64,000 bases of DNA from Actinoplanes sp. TBRC 11911. GTDB taxonomy: Bacteria > Actinomycetota > Actinomycetes > Mycobacteriales > Micromonosporaceae. This document shows positions 1 to 8,379 of the stretch, piece after piece (position 1 is the stretch's first letter; every line of letters starts with the position of its first letter). The position numbers and the translations under genes were made by a program. The DNA is taken from assembly GCF_012933445.1 (NCBI RefSeq), contig NZ_JABBNC010000021.1:1-64000 (forward strand), written 5' to 3'. The notes under the pieces were generated by a model. It did not search any database and had not been told where the DNA came from. It saw only the letters and a program-made list of their open reading frames with translations.

Positions 1-461
1 GTCGCGAGAAGACCCAGAATGTGGTCGGAATCGCCCGCATAATGGGACGGGCGCTCGCCGCGATTTCGCCGCGATTCCCGAGCCAACGCCGCGTTGATAT
101 ACAGCAAAAATCCGGATATTTGAGTGACGTCTTTCCTGACCGACCGCGTATCCGTGGAACCCTCGACGTCACGGACCGCGCCGCGTTCCTATCCCTGGCC
201 GACCGCCACGACATCTGCGACATCGCGCACCTCGCCCGGCGAAGAAACTCGGGCGGTGAAAGCGGCGGCGGGGTGAAGGAGGGCGGTGAAAGCAGCGGCG
301 GGGTGAAGGAGGGCGGTGAAAGCAGCGGCGGGGTGAAGGAGGGCGGTGAAAGCGGCGGCGGGTGAAGGAGGGCCCTGAAAGCGGGCGGCCGGCGAAGGAG
401 GGCGGTGACAACGGGCGGCCGGAGCAGAATTCCGTCCGCCCGCGCCGTCACCGCGAAAACC
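1..461. other. gene-free window edge with tandem repeat
   Basis: Only short frames are present here. The 114-residue frame at 21-365 owes its length to the 30-bp repeat and resembles no family I know. Apart from the repeat array I see no gene or clear regulatory site. Confidence 0.5.
251..421. repeat. 30-bp tandem repeat array
   Basis: Units of 30 bp beginning GGGCGGTGAAAGC and ending GGGGTGAAGGA run head to tail. Three near-identical copies lie at 251-280, 281-310 and 311-340. A fourth at about 341-369 is one base short, and two degenerate copies reach about 421. The unit length is a multiple of three, so a short frame reads a repeated Gly-Val-Lys-Glu peptide, but nothing else marks a gene. 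There are no spacers, so this is not CRISPR. It lies just beyond the stop of the decarboxylase gene. Confidence 0.85.
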
Positions 462-1613
462 TCAGGCGGCGGCGGCCCGCAACGCGTCCGCCATGGCGGC
501 CACGAACGCGTCGATGCCCTCCCGGGTGACCCCGGGCATGCACACCAGGTGGCAGCCGCCGTTCCCGTCCCGGTAGACCGGCCAGTCGCGCAGGACCCGC
601 GCGGGCGGCTCCGGGAACACCACCGTGAACGCGTGCGGATGCCGCCACGCCGGCACGCCGAGGCGTACGAGCTGGTCGCGTAGGTAGGCCGCGGTCTCGC
701 GCGCCTCGTGGGCCCAGGCCCGCAGGCCGTTGTCGCCGAGGGTGGCCACGACGTACCACATGGCCAGCACCGGCAGGCCGTCGATCGAGCCGGCGGGGCT
801 GTCGTCGATGGTGTCGATGTACGCGATGTGCTGCTCGCGCCGGTGGGCCAGGCGCCGGCCGACGACGAACCCGGTGGGCTGGCGGACGCCGAGGAACTTG
901 TGCCCGCTGGCGGCGAGCGAGTGCAGCGGGCCGGTCTCGAGCAGGCCGTCCAGGGCCAGCGGGATGCCACTGAGCGCCGCGTCGCAGTGCAGGTGCCGGT
1001 CGGTGATGCCGGCGGCGTCGAGCACCGCGGACACCTTGCCGGGGTCGCTGACCGCCTCGGTGGTGGTGGTCCCGGCGGTGATGTTGACGATGGCCGGGGC
1101 GCCGGGCCGGAGCCGGTCGTACAGGTCGTCGTAGTCCATCTCGCCGTCGGGCCGGGACCGGACCGCGACGGCCGGGATGCTCAGCTCGTGCATCAGCTTC
1201 GGAATGCTGTAGTGATCGCTGTCGGTGTAGTAGCCGACGGCGGTCGCCGCGAACGTGTCGCGGCCGGCCAGCAGCCCGGCCCGGTTGCCGCCGGTGCCGC
1301 CGGTGGTCACGTTGCCCCACCAGTCTCCCTCGGTACGCAGCCCGAAGAACAGGTCCGCCGCCCAGGCCAGTACGGCACGCTCGGCCGGCTTGGTGTGGTT
1401 GCCGCCGGGCGGGTTGCCCAGGCGGTGGCCGATGTTGTTCCACGGCAGCGCGAAGAACCGGGCCAGCGCGCTGAAGTCGCCGGCCCTCGGCACCGGATAG
1501 AACAGGTGCCGGTCCCAGCGGGGCCGATCGTAGAGACGGGCCAGAACGGCATCGACGTCGACCGCCCGGCCGGTGATCAAGGACGCTGCGTCGTCGAGCG
1601 AGTCGTTGATCAT
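462..1613 (-). CDS. hdc: pyridoxal-phosphate histidine decarboxylase
   Basis: This is a 383-residue group II PLP decarboxylase of the bacterial histidine decarboxylase type, predicted to convert histidine to histamine in the cytoplasm. The length matches the roughly 380-residue bacterial enzymes. Visible family blocks are TTGGTGGN, DHYSIPKL, the strand SRPDGEMDYDDL, the cofactor-ring motif HCDAALSG and the Schiff-base lysine in SGHKFLG (about K239). The C-terminal half carries AWRHPHAFTVVFP, also typical. The ATG at 1611-1613 overlaps the stop of the upstream gene (ATGA), so it is translationally coupled. An amino-acid permease at the head of the operon supports an amino-acid decarboxylation role. 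Relatives can use other amino acids, so the substrate is inferred. Confidence 0.8.
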   Translation of the reverse strand: MINDSLDDAASLITGRAVDVDAVLARLYDRPRWDRHLFYPVPRAGDFSALARFFALPWNNIGHRLGNPPGGNHTKPAERAVLAWAADLFFGLRTEGDWWGNVTTGGTGGNRAGLLAGRDTFAATAVGYYTDSDHYSIPKLMHELSIPAVAVRSRPDGEMDYDDLYDRLRPGAPAIVNITAGTTTTEAVSDPGKVSAVLDAAGITDRHLHCDAALSGIPLALDGLLETGPLHSLAASGHKFLGVRQPTGFVVGRRLAHRREQHIAYIDTIDDSPAGSIDGLPVLAMWYVVATLGDNGLRAWAHEARETAAYLRDQLVRLGVPAWRHPHAFTVVFPEPPARVLRDWPVYRDGNGGCHLVCMPGVTREGIDAFVAAMADALRAAAA

Positions 1614-2425
1614 CGGGCGGTCGCCGCCTGAAGGAGCCGGTGCAGACGCTGTAACCGGTCCCAGATCCGGGCGGTGCGCTCGTCGGCGTACCTGATCATG
1701 TCGTGTTGCCGGGTCCAGTGGCCGTACTGCGTCTCGATGGGCTGGTTCGCGGTGATCTGGTGCCGGCCGGTCTGCGGACCGGTCTGCGGCGCGCGGATCA
1801 GATGCACCGTGGTGTCGTCGTCGAGCAGCAGGTAGCCCTGGCCGCGCATCCGTAGCCCGCTGTACCGTTCGACGCCGCGCTTCATCTGCCGCCACGACTG
1901 CTCGGGAGTGTCCAGCGTGGACACACCGACGCCCATGTACACCATGTCGGAGGTCAGTTCCTCGGTGCGGCTGACCAGCCCGGTGAACGGGGTGCGCGGA
2001 TCCCAGCGGCGGCCGAGCACGACCGGCTCGGCGACCTTCTGCTCGACCACCCGGGTCAGGTCGCCCAGCCAGTCCACGATGTCGGCGTTCTCGGTGTCGC
2101 TCAGCGACAGCCGCGTGGCGATGCTCGTCTCGTGGCTGCGGTCCACCGCCGGGTTCGCCGAGAACAGCACCAGGGCGTGCTCGCAGACGTCGTCCTTGGT
2201 CCGGATCAGGTCGGCGGCGTGTCCCGCGTGCGCGGCGTTCACCGAGACGAGCCGGTCGACGAAACGGCCGCGCAGGATGGTCGAGCGACTCGGCCGGGGC
2301 GGCGAACCCAAAGGCGAACCAACGGGCGAGCCAGCAGGTGGCGGCCCAAAAGAGCCAAAAGAGCCACTGGGAGGCGAAGGCCAAGAGGGCTGTCGCAACG
2401 TGTGACGGCCTTCGGGGTGCGTCAT
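1610..2425 (-). CDS. unrecognised protein between permease and histidine decarboxylase
   Basis: I do not recognise this 271-residue protein. It starts with a low-complexity Pro/Ser/Gly stretch (about residues 10-35), then a soluble, charged, mainly helical region rich in Arg and Asp, with no signal peptide or membrane segment. The start MTHPEG at 2423-2425 has an AAAGG Shine-Dalgarno. The last bases overlap the start of the decarboxylase (ATGA), and only 11 bp separate it from the permease stop. This placement ties it to the histidine/histamine operon. It could be a second enzyme or an accessory factor, but nothing in the sequence decides. Confidence 0.75.
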   Translation of the reverse strand: MTHPEGRHTLRQPSWPSPPSGSFGSFGPPPAGSPVGSPLGSPPRPSRSTILRGRFVDRLVSVNAAHAGHAADLIRTKDDVCEHALVLFSANPAVDRSHETSIATRLSLSDTENADIVDWLGDLTRVVEQKVAEPVVLGRRWDPRTPFTGLVSRTEELTSDMVYMGVGVSTLDTPEQSWRQMKRGVERYSGLRMRGQGYLLLDDDTTVHLIRAPQTGPQTGRHQITANQPIETQYGHWTRQHDMIRYADERTARIWDRLQRLHRLLQAATAR

Positions 2426-2436
2426 CGGGGTGCCTT

Positions 2437-3870
2437 TCACAACGGCAGGTGGGACAGGCGGACGTCGACAACGGAGGCGGCGACGGGCACACCGCGGCCG
2501 ATCTCGCGGTAGATCTGCGGGTGCGCGCCCCGCAGGTACAGCCCCCAGATCAGGCCGATCACGGCCACGACCAGCACCACGATGGGGATCACCCAGTGGG
2601 TGGCTCCCTTGGAGCCGAGCAGGGCGTCCAGGTTGTAGATCATTTCTCCGAGGACGAACAGACCGCCGGCGAGGCCGAGCAGCGGGGCGACCACGCGGGC
2701 CAGCGGGCCCACCCGGTCCGGGCCCGAGCTCGGCAGCGTCAGGAACGCGGCCAGCGAGGTCAGGATCAGCAACGCCAGCAGCCCGAGTGCGCCCAGTGCG
2801 CTGAACCAGGCGAAAAGTGTCTGGACGGGGTCGGCGCCGCTGATCGCGAAGCCGAGGATGACCACCACCGAGATCGCGGTCTGCATCCACGACGCGGCCA
2901 CCGGCGAGCTGCCGCGGCCGTCCTTGCCGGTGTGCGTGAGCCATTGCGGGAACACGCGTTCCCGGCTGATCGCGAGCACGTACCGGTTGCTGGTCGAGTG
3001 GAACGCCAGCATCGACGTGCAGATCGCCAGCAGCAGCGCGAAGTCGGCCCACGGTCCCATCTCCGGGCCGTAGTGCGCGTTCAGCAGCGTGTGCGGATCG
3101 GCGGCGGCCGCCTGGTCGGGACCGACCTCGGCGAGCAGCGCGTACGCGGTGATGGCGTAGGTGCCGACCAGCACGGCCAGCGCGATGAAGATCGCCCGGG
3201 TCGGCGCCTGCTCGGTCTGGCGTTCCTCGGTGAACGCGCCGGGCAGTTCAAAACCCATCAAGGAGGCGATCACGTACGCCACCCCGCCGCCGACAGCACC
3301 GGTCAGCCCGGACGCGCTCAGGCCCGCCGTGGTCAGCTGGCCACCGGCCGGGTCGGTCAGCGCGGCACTGTCGAACAGGACGACGATCAGCACGCCGACC
3401 CCGAAGACGATGGTGAGGAAGATCGTCGAGGCCGCGATGCCCCGCATGCCGAAGGCGGCGACGATCGCGGCCGCGCCCAGCGCCCACAGCCACCACGGCC
3501 CGGCCTTGAACAGGTTGTTCGCGGTGAACCCGAACAGGCCGTACTCGGAGATGAGAATGCCGTTGTACGCCAGCAGCGCGACCAGGCCGCCGGCCATGCC
3601 CACCGGGCGGCCCAGTCCGTGCGCGATCGCGGCGTAGTACACCGCCGGGTGCCGGACCCGCCGCGCCATCGCCGTGTATCCGACCGACAGCAGCGCGATC
3701 ACCGCACCCACCAGCACGAACAAAAGGGGCAGCGCGATCACGCCGGTGGACGCGTACGTCGCGGGGATACTGCCGAGCAGCACCACCATCAGCGCGGAAG
3801 CGGCACAGGCGAACACCGTCAGCGCGGCGGTGCCCATCGTCTTACGTTCCAATACGGTCGGCGCCGTCAT
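2437..3870 (-). CDS. APC-family amino acid permease
   Basis: This 477-residue integral membrane protein of the amino acid-polyamine-organocation superfamily has about twelve hydrophobic helices and a family-typical loop around GFELPGAFTEERQ. The start MTAPTVLERKTMG at 3868-3870 is preceded by GGAGGA at good spacing. An in-frame upstream extension to 3990 has no ribosome site and an un-family-like sequence. It heads a three-gene operon ending in histidine decarboxylase, so it probably imports histidine or exchanges it for histamine. Such precursor/product antiport is known for decarboxylase-linked APC transporters. The substrate is inferred from context only. Confidence 0.85.
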   Translation of the reverse strand: MTAPTVLERKTMGTAALTVFACAASALMVVLLGSIPATYASTGVIALPLLFVLVGAVIALLSVGYTAMARRVRHPAVYYAAIAHGLGRPVGMAGGLVALLAYNGILISEYGLFGFTANNLFKAGPWWLWALGAAAIVAAFGMRGIAASTIFLTIVFGVGVLIVVLFDSAALTDPAGGQLTTAGLSASGLTGAVGGGVAYVIASLMGFELPGAFTEERQTEQAPTRAIFIALAVLVGTYAITAYALLAEVGPDQAAAADPHTLLNAHYGPEMGPWADFALLLAICTSMLAFHSTSNRYVLAISRERVFPQWLTHTGKDGRGSSPVAASWMQTAISVVVILGFAISGADPVQTLFAWFSALGALGLLALLILTSLAAFLTLPSSGPDRVGPLARVVAPLLGLAGGLFVLGEMIYNLDALLGSKGATHWVIPIVVLVVAVIGLIWGLYLRGAHPQIYREIGRGVPVAASVVDVRLSHLPL

Positions 3871-4539
3871 GGCCCGAACTCCTCCAGATCCGATACGCGG
3901 CCACAGGCTCGCGGTCACGTCGCTCCACTTCGGACTTCCTGTGGACCCGAGGATCGCCGTCGATAAAATCGGGTGTGGAGTAACCAACAATTTCCTAATG
4001 GGACGCTACGGGCCGAAACGTTTCACGCGCCACGTCGGACCGGGCGGCGCATCTCACATGAATGTCCGCCTCCGCTGTCACCGTTGTGACCGAATTTTGA
4101 AAGGACAGATCCCGTTCAAAAAGGGGGTTCCGTATCGTTGTCGATTGCTTGATCGGTGATGAGCTGCCGACCTTCGCACAGCGGGACGAGGTGCGTGTCC
4201 GGCAAGCTGAACTAGGCGTTACGCGGTGACTAGACTTCACTTTTGAGCGCTATGACGATTTCGGTGAGTGAGATCACCGTCGCCCAAGTGGCGGGAGACG
4301 ACGATCACAACCGAGTCGATTGCTTGTCGTGCGTTGCTTAGGGGCGAAGGTGGACCGTCCGTCATGGACCACTTGGCGATTCGCCGGGATAAATAGAATG
4401 ATCCGGGAAATGTCCCGGCGAAATTCATTCTATCTATCGCGAGTCTCCAATCACGATTGCGAACTGTGGCACCGCGATCCCGTTTGTTCCCGGTCAGGCC
4501 ACGCACCGAACAGGTGCGGGCAAGAATGAAAGGGACGCG
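3871..4539. other. 669-bp gene-free region between divergent genes
   Basis: This region separates the minus-strand permease operon from the plus-strand TIGR03118-type gene. Base composition is less GC-rich than the surroundings. It contains a small palindrome CGGTGA-N6-TCACCG at 4262-4279 and the competing hairpins at 4380-4438 listed separately. Short frames here lack ribosome sites and family features. Promoters for both neighbours should lie in it. Confidence 0.5.
4380..4438 (+). promoter_or_regulatory. leader with two mutually exclusive hairpins
   Basis: Two inverted repeats share bases. One is a perfect 10-bp pair, TTCGCCGGGA at 4380-4389 with TCCCGGCGAA at 4413-4422. The other is a long stem, GATAAATAGAATGA at 4388-4401 with TCATTCTATCTATC at 4425-4438 (13 of 14 paired), enclosing CCGGGA (4403-4408) and TCCCGG (4413-4418). 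They cannot form together. The element ends about 100 bp before the start at 4540. It may be a palindromic operator or an RNA switch, and nothing identifies a ligand. Confidence 0.5.
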
Positions 4540-5622
4540 ATGCTTAATCGACTCGCAGTGATCGGCGCCGGCGCGGTGTCGGCCGCGATGGTGGCGGCCG
4601 CACCCGGCATGGCCAGCGCTCATGGCCCCGAATCCGGCGGCCACGGCCCGCACGGGATCGTCCGCACCGATCTTGCGTCCGATCAGCCCGATGTCGGAAA
4701 GATCCACGACGACAAGCTCAAGAATTCGTGGGGAATCGCGCTCGGACCGACGACGCCGGTCTGGGTGGCGAACGCCGGCTCGGGATTCGCCACGCTCTTC
4801 AGTGGTGCCACGTCACACAAGGGGGTGTCCGAGCAGTCGCCGATCAAGATTCCGGCGGCCGATCCCGCCATGACCGGTCAGCCGACCGGGCAGGTGTTCA
4901 ACACCACCAAGGGTTTTGTCATCCCGCATACCGGGAAGCCGGCGGCGTTCATCATCGCCGGGCGTGACGGCACCATCAACGCGTTCAACGGCGGCACCTC
5001 GGCGGTGCAGGTCAAGAAGGTCACCGGCGCCGTGTTCACCGGAATCGGGCTGATTCCGACGCGCCACGGCACCGTGCTCGCGGCCGCCGACGCCCGCAAC
5101 GACCGGATCGACTTCTTCAACTCGAACTTCCAGCAGATCAGCCTGCACGGGGCGTTCGAGGACCACCGGCTGCCGGCCGACGCGAGCGTGTTCAACATTC
5201 AGGAGGTGGGCGGTCGCACCGTCGTGACGTACGAGGTAGGAAGTGCGTACGCGGACCCGACCTCGGACAAGATTCAGGGTTTCGTCGACGAGTTCTCGAA
5301 TGACGGCCGGCTGCAGCACCGTCTCGTGAACCCCGGAGTGCTCCAGGAGCCGTGGGGGCTGACGATCGCACCGCGCGGGTTCGAGTACCCGGGCGACCTG
5401 CTGGTCGGCAACTTCCGCGACGGCAAGATCAACGTTTTCGACCCGCGCAACGGACACTTCATCGCGACGTTGCGTGACGACAAGGGCCACCCGATCGTGA
5501 TCGACGGTCTGTGGGGCCTGGTTCCGGGCAACGGCGTCGCGGGCGACAAGGACGACGTCCTGTACGCCGCCGGTCCGAACCACCAGGCGAACGGCCTGTA
5601 CGGCATTCTCAGCGCCAAGTAG
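4540..5622 (+). CDS. secreted TIGR03118-family protein
   Basis: This 360-residue protein has a signal peptide (MLNRLAVIGAG start, cleavage near ASA-HG at about residue 27) and a His/Gly-rich mature N-terminus. The body resembles the TIGR03118 family of uncharacterised secreted, propeller-like proteins: NSWGIALGPTTPVWVANAGS, a central AFIIAGRDGTINAFN block, then EPWGLTIAP and GDLLVGNFRDGKINVFD. Those repeating blade-like units suggest a beta-propeller. An AAAGGGA ribosome site precedes the ATG. It stands alone behind a long structured leader and is followed by an intrinsic terminator. No function is known for the family. Confidence 0.8.
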   Translation: MLNRLAVIGAGAVSAAMVAAAPGMASAHGPESGGHGPHGIVRTDLASDQPDVGKIHDDKLKNSWGIALGPTTPVWVANAGSGFATLFSGATSHKGVSEQSPIKIPAADPAMTGQPTGQVFNTTKGFVIPHTGKPAAFIIAGRDGTINAFNGGTSAVQVKKVTGAVFTGIGLIPTRHGTVLAAADARNDRIDFFNSNFQQISLHGAFEDHRLPADASVFNIQEVGGRTVVTYEVGSAYADPTSDKIQGFVDEFSNDGRLQHRLVNPGVLQEPWGLTIAPRGFEYPGDLLVGNFRDGKINVFDPRNGHFIATLRDDKGHPIVIDGLWGLVPGNGVAGDKDDVLYAAGPNHQANGLYGILSAK

Positions 5623-5650
5623 ATAGCGCCAAGTAGGCACGGCAGATCAG

Positions 5651-5681
5651 AACGCGGCTCCGGGAAACCGGGGCCGCGTTT
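5651..5681 (+). terminator. intrinsic terminator after TIGR03118-type gene
   Basis: AACGCGGCTCCGG at 5651-5663 pairs with CCGGGGCCGCGTT at 5668-5680 (13 bp, one G-U pair) around a four-base loop, GAAA, and runs into a short T stretch. It sits 29 bp after the stop of the preceding gene. Confidence 0.75.
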
Positions 5682-5743
5682 CGCCTTGCCCGGGCCTGTG
5701 ACAATCACCCCGGCGCGGGTCCGCAACACCGGGGAGAGAGCTT

Positions 5744-7024
5744 GTGACGGGTACGTCGGCGTTACTGCACGGCACGGTGCTGGCCTCGGTACTGGCCGGC
5801 CTTCCGCTCACGTGGCGGGCGCTGCGCTCCGACCCGGCCGAGCGCCCCGGTCCGGTGCGCTGGTGGTGCCGGCCCGGTTGGTGGCTGGCCCTGGTGGTCC
5901 TGGCACTGTTGGTCAATCAAGTGCTTTTCACCGTGTACGCCTTGCGGGTGCGTCACGGCGACATGTCGTACCTGGACGTCTACGTGCCCGGCGGCTGGTT
6001 CGAACTGGCCGACGGCCCGGTGATGCAGTGGCTGGCGAACCACACGCCCGCGCCGCAGGTGTTCGCGGTGTGCGTCCTGCGAGTGTCGTCGCTGCTGGAG
6101 CTGCCGTTCGGCATGCTCGCCTACCTGACCGTGCTGAACTGGCTGGACCCGCGCCTGTACCGGCGGATGACCGGCACCGCCGTCGTCGCGCTGACCGGCG
6201 CCTCGTACTCGATCACGTTCGGTTTGATCGAGTGGGCGCTGCACACCCCGTACACGATGCAGAACCTGGCGCTGCGTGCCGTCTCCGGCGTGGTCACGGT
6301 GTTCGCGCTGCGCCGGCTGGGTGCGTTGCCGTCGGCACCGCCCGGCGTCGGGGCGCCCCGAAGCGCGGCCGAACTGCTCGCGTTCGCGGCCTCGACCGTC
6401 GCGCTGGGTTATCTGGGGCTCGCCCTCTACGACAGCGTGCTGCTCTACAGCCTGGGCCGGGCCGGCGGCCACCTGCCCGGCGCGATGGTGGCCGGCCTGG
6501 TGCTCGCCGGCGCCCGGATCGCCGCGACCCGGCTGCGCCGGCGGCGCCGCGGCGCGGGCGAGGGCGCGGACCCGGACACGTGGCCACGCCGACGACGGCT
6601 CGGCGCAGGCGCCGGGCCCGGTCTGGACACGCTGACCACCGGCCTGTCCTGGTGGCTGGGGCTGTTCCTGATTCCGGCGCTGGCCATCCGGTACGAGCTC
6701 ATCTTCGGCTCGGTGGCGTTCGGCGCCGCCGCGGGCCTGCTGGTCATCGGCGCGGCGACTTTCGCGGCGGTACGCGAGGTCTACGGCCGGCTGCCGCTCG
6801 ACGGGCGCCGCGCGGCGGCGCGACGCTGGCTGCTCGGACTGGCCTTGGCGGCCGTGGTCGCCACCCTCGCCGCCGGTGCCGCGCTGGCCGCGCCCGCCCG
6901 GCACACCGAGAACCGGCTGCTCTGGGCCGCGTCGCTCTTCGTCCTCGCCGCGACCCTGGTGTGCGCGGCCTGGGACCGGCAGGCCGGTGCCCGGACGGCG
7001 GCTAACGCAGGGACGCGGGCATGA
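5744..7024 (+). CDS. multi-pass membrane protein of unknown function
   Basis: This 426-residue protein has roughly ten hydrophobic segments, spread from LASVLAGLPLTWRAL near the N-terminus to LLWAASLFVLAATLVCAAW near the end. An Arg-rich cytoplasmic loop lies around residues 265-290. I do not recognise the family and see no catalytic motif. The GTG start at 5744 follows a GGGGAGAGA ribosome site. The gene stands alone after a terminator, and its last 23 bp overlap the tail of the converging GH4 glycosidase gene. Confidence 0.75.
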   Translation: MTGTSALLHGTVLASVLAGLPLTWRALRSDPAERPGPVRWWCRPGWWLALVVLALLVNQVLFTVYALRVRHGDMSYLDVYVPGGWFELADGPVMQWLANHTPAPQVFAVCVLRVSSLLELPFGMLAYLTVLNWLDPRLYRRMTGTAVVALTGASYSITFGLIEWALHTPYTMQNLALRAVSGVVTVFALRRLGALPSAPPGVGAPRSAAELLAFAASTVALGYLGLALYDSVLLYSLGRAGGHLPGAMVAGLVLAGARIAATRLRRRRRGAGEGADPDTWPRRRRLGAGAGPGLDTLTTGLSWWLGLFLIPALAIRYELIFGSVAFGAAAGLLVIGAATFAAVREVYGRLPLDGRRAAARRWLLGLALAAVVATLAAGAALAAPARHTENRLLWAASLFVLAATLVCAAWDRQAGARTAANAGTRA

Positions 7025-8294
7025 GGTCGCCGTGCGCCTCGAACAGCTCGTCGCACATCTGCCGGATCTGCGTGGTGGTGAGGGTCGCCGCGGTATTGGG
7101 GTCGAGCAACGCCGCCTGATGCACCAGGTTCCGGTCGCCGTCGAGCACCGCCCGGACGGTGAGCTCCACGACGTTGAGGAAGGTGCGGTTGAGCGCCGCG
7201 AGCTGCGGCGGCAGCGTCCCGACCGGCTGCGGGTGCAGGCCGTCGCGGTCGACCACCGCGGGCACCTCGACGCAGCACTCGGCCGGGAGGTTGTCGATCA
7301 GAGCGTCGTTGCGGACGTTGACGTAGATGTTCGCCGGCTGCCCGGTCTGGTGCGCGTGGATGAACTCCGAGGCCAGCTCCGAGGTGGGCGTCAGGTCCAG
7401 CGGCGCGTCGGAGTGCAGGGCGGCCAGGGTGGTGTCGAACTCGGCGATGTTCTCCTCGGAGCGCCGCAGATACTCCCCGACGGGCACCCGGAACCGCTCG
7501 ATCTCCTCGTCGTGGTGCATGAACCACGGCACGTACTCGGCGCTGTGCTCGCTGGACTCGGTGGGGAAGTAGCCGAACTGCCGGAAGATCTCCACCCGTA
7601 CGCGGCGCCGCAACTCGGGGTCGGCCTCGACCAGTTCGCGCAGCCGGGGATAGAGGTCGACGCCGTCGTGTGCGAGCCGCAGCACGAACGCCTGGTGGTT
7701 GAAGCCGGCGGTGACCAGCTCGAGCTCGTCGACCCGGTGGCCGAGCAGGCCGGCCAGGAAACGGTGCGTGTCGCGGACCGAATGGCACAATCCGACGACG
7801 TTGCGGAACGGGCTGCCGGCGTACACGGCCCAGGGAAGCATGGCCATCGGGTTGCTGTAGTTGAGCAGCACCGAGTCCGGGGCCACCTTCGCCAGGTCCT
7901 CGCCGATGCCGATCAGCACCGGGATGGTGCGCAGGCCGCGGAAGACGCCGCCGATCCCGATCGTGTCGGCGATCGTCTGGCGCAGCCCGTAGCGGGCCGG
8001 GATGTCGAAGTCCGCCCGGGTGGCCCGGTAGCCGCCGACCTGGATCTCGTTGACGACGTAGTCGCAGCCCTCGATCGCTGTCCGCCGGTCGACGCTCGCG
8101 GTAACCGTGGCACCGGCGCCCAGCTGCGTGCTGATGCGCCGGGCCAGCGCCTCGGCGTAGCCCAGCCGCTCCGCGTCGATGTCGTGCAGCGACAGGTGCA
8201 GCTCGCCACGGAGCTCGGGGAATGAACAGAGGTCGGTGACGACGTTACGAGTGAACTCGACACTGCCGGCGCCGATGAAACCAATCCTGACCAT
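7002..8294 (-). CDS. GH4 family glycosidase (alpha-galactosidase-like)
   Basis: This 430-residue family 4 glycosidase belongs to a group that uses NAD+ and a divalent metal to cleave glycosides by an oxidation-elimination route. Visible signatures are the N-terminal Rossmann loop GAGSVEFT, the NYSNPMAM block, the metal-ligand cysteine/histidine region GLCHSV and the second ligand region GFNHQAF. Length is usual for MelA-type alpha-galactosidases. The start MVRIGFIG at 8292-8294 puts the Rossmann fold at the N-terminus as expected. It lies 85 bp downstream of a DeoR regulator on the same strand, beside a sugar ABC and catabolic operon. It would release the monosaccharide imported or metabolised there. 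Exact linkage specificity is not visible. Confidence 0.85.
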   Translation of the reverse strand: MVRIGFIGAGSVEFTRNVVTDLCSFPELRGELHLSLHDIDAERLGYAEALARRISTQLGAGATVTASVDRRTAIEGCDYVVNEIQVGGYRATRADFDIPARYGLRQTIADTIGIGGVFRGLRTIPVLIGIGEDLAKVAPDSVLLNYSNPMAMLPWAVYAGSPFRNVVGLCHSVRDTHRFLAGLLGHRVDELELVTAGFNHQAFVLRLAHDGVDLYPRLRELVEADPELRRRVRVEIFRQFGYFPTESSEHSAEYVPWFMHHDEEIERFRVPVGEYLRRSEENIAEFDTTLAALHSDAPLDLTPTSELASEFIHAHQTGQPANIYVNVRNDALIDNLPAECCVEVPAVVDRDGLHPQPVGTLPPQLAALNRTFLNVVELTVRAVLDGDRNLVHQAALLDPNTAATLTTTQIRQMCDELFEAHGDLMPASLR

Positions 8295-8379
8295 GCGGCA
8301 AAGTCTGCACCGCGCACAATCTTCGAACAAGGGAAGGCGCTGAACGCTCAGTATTGCCGGGAAAGTGTGCGCGTTTCAC

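Noticed and set aside
21-365. 114-codon frame with repeated Gly-Glu-Ser units
   Set aside because: Length comes from the 30-bp repeat. No recognisable protein features.
3995-4240. 81-codon minus-strand frame in the permease upstream region
   Set aside because: Composition and start context do not support a gene.
5744-7024. Assignment of the membrane protein to a transporter family
   Set aside because: Helices are clear but no family motif could be recognised, so it is left as unknown.
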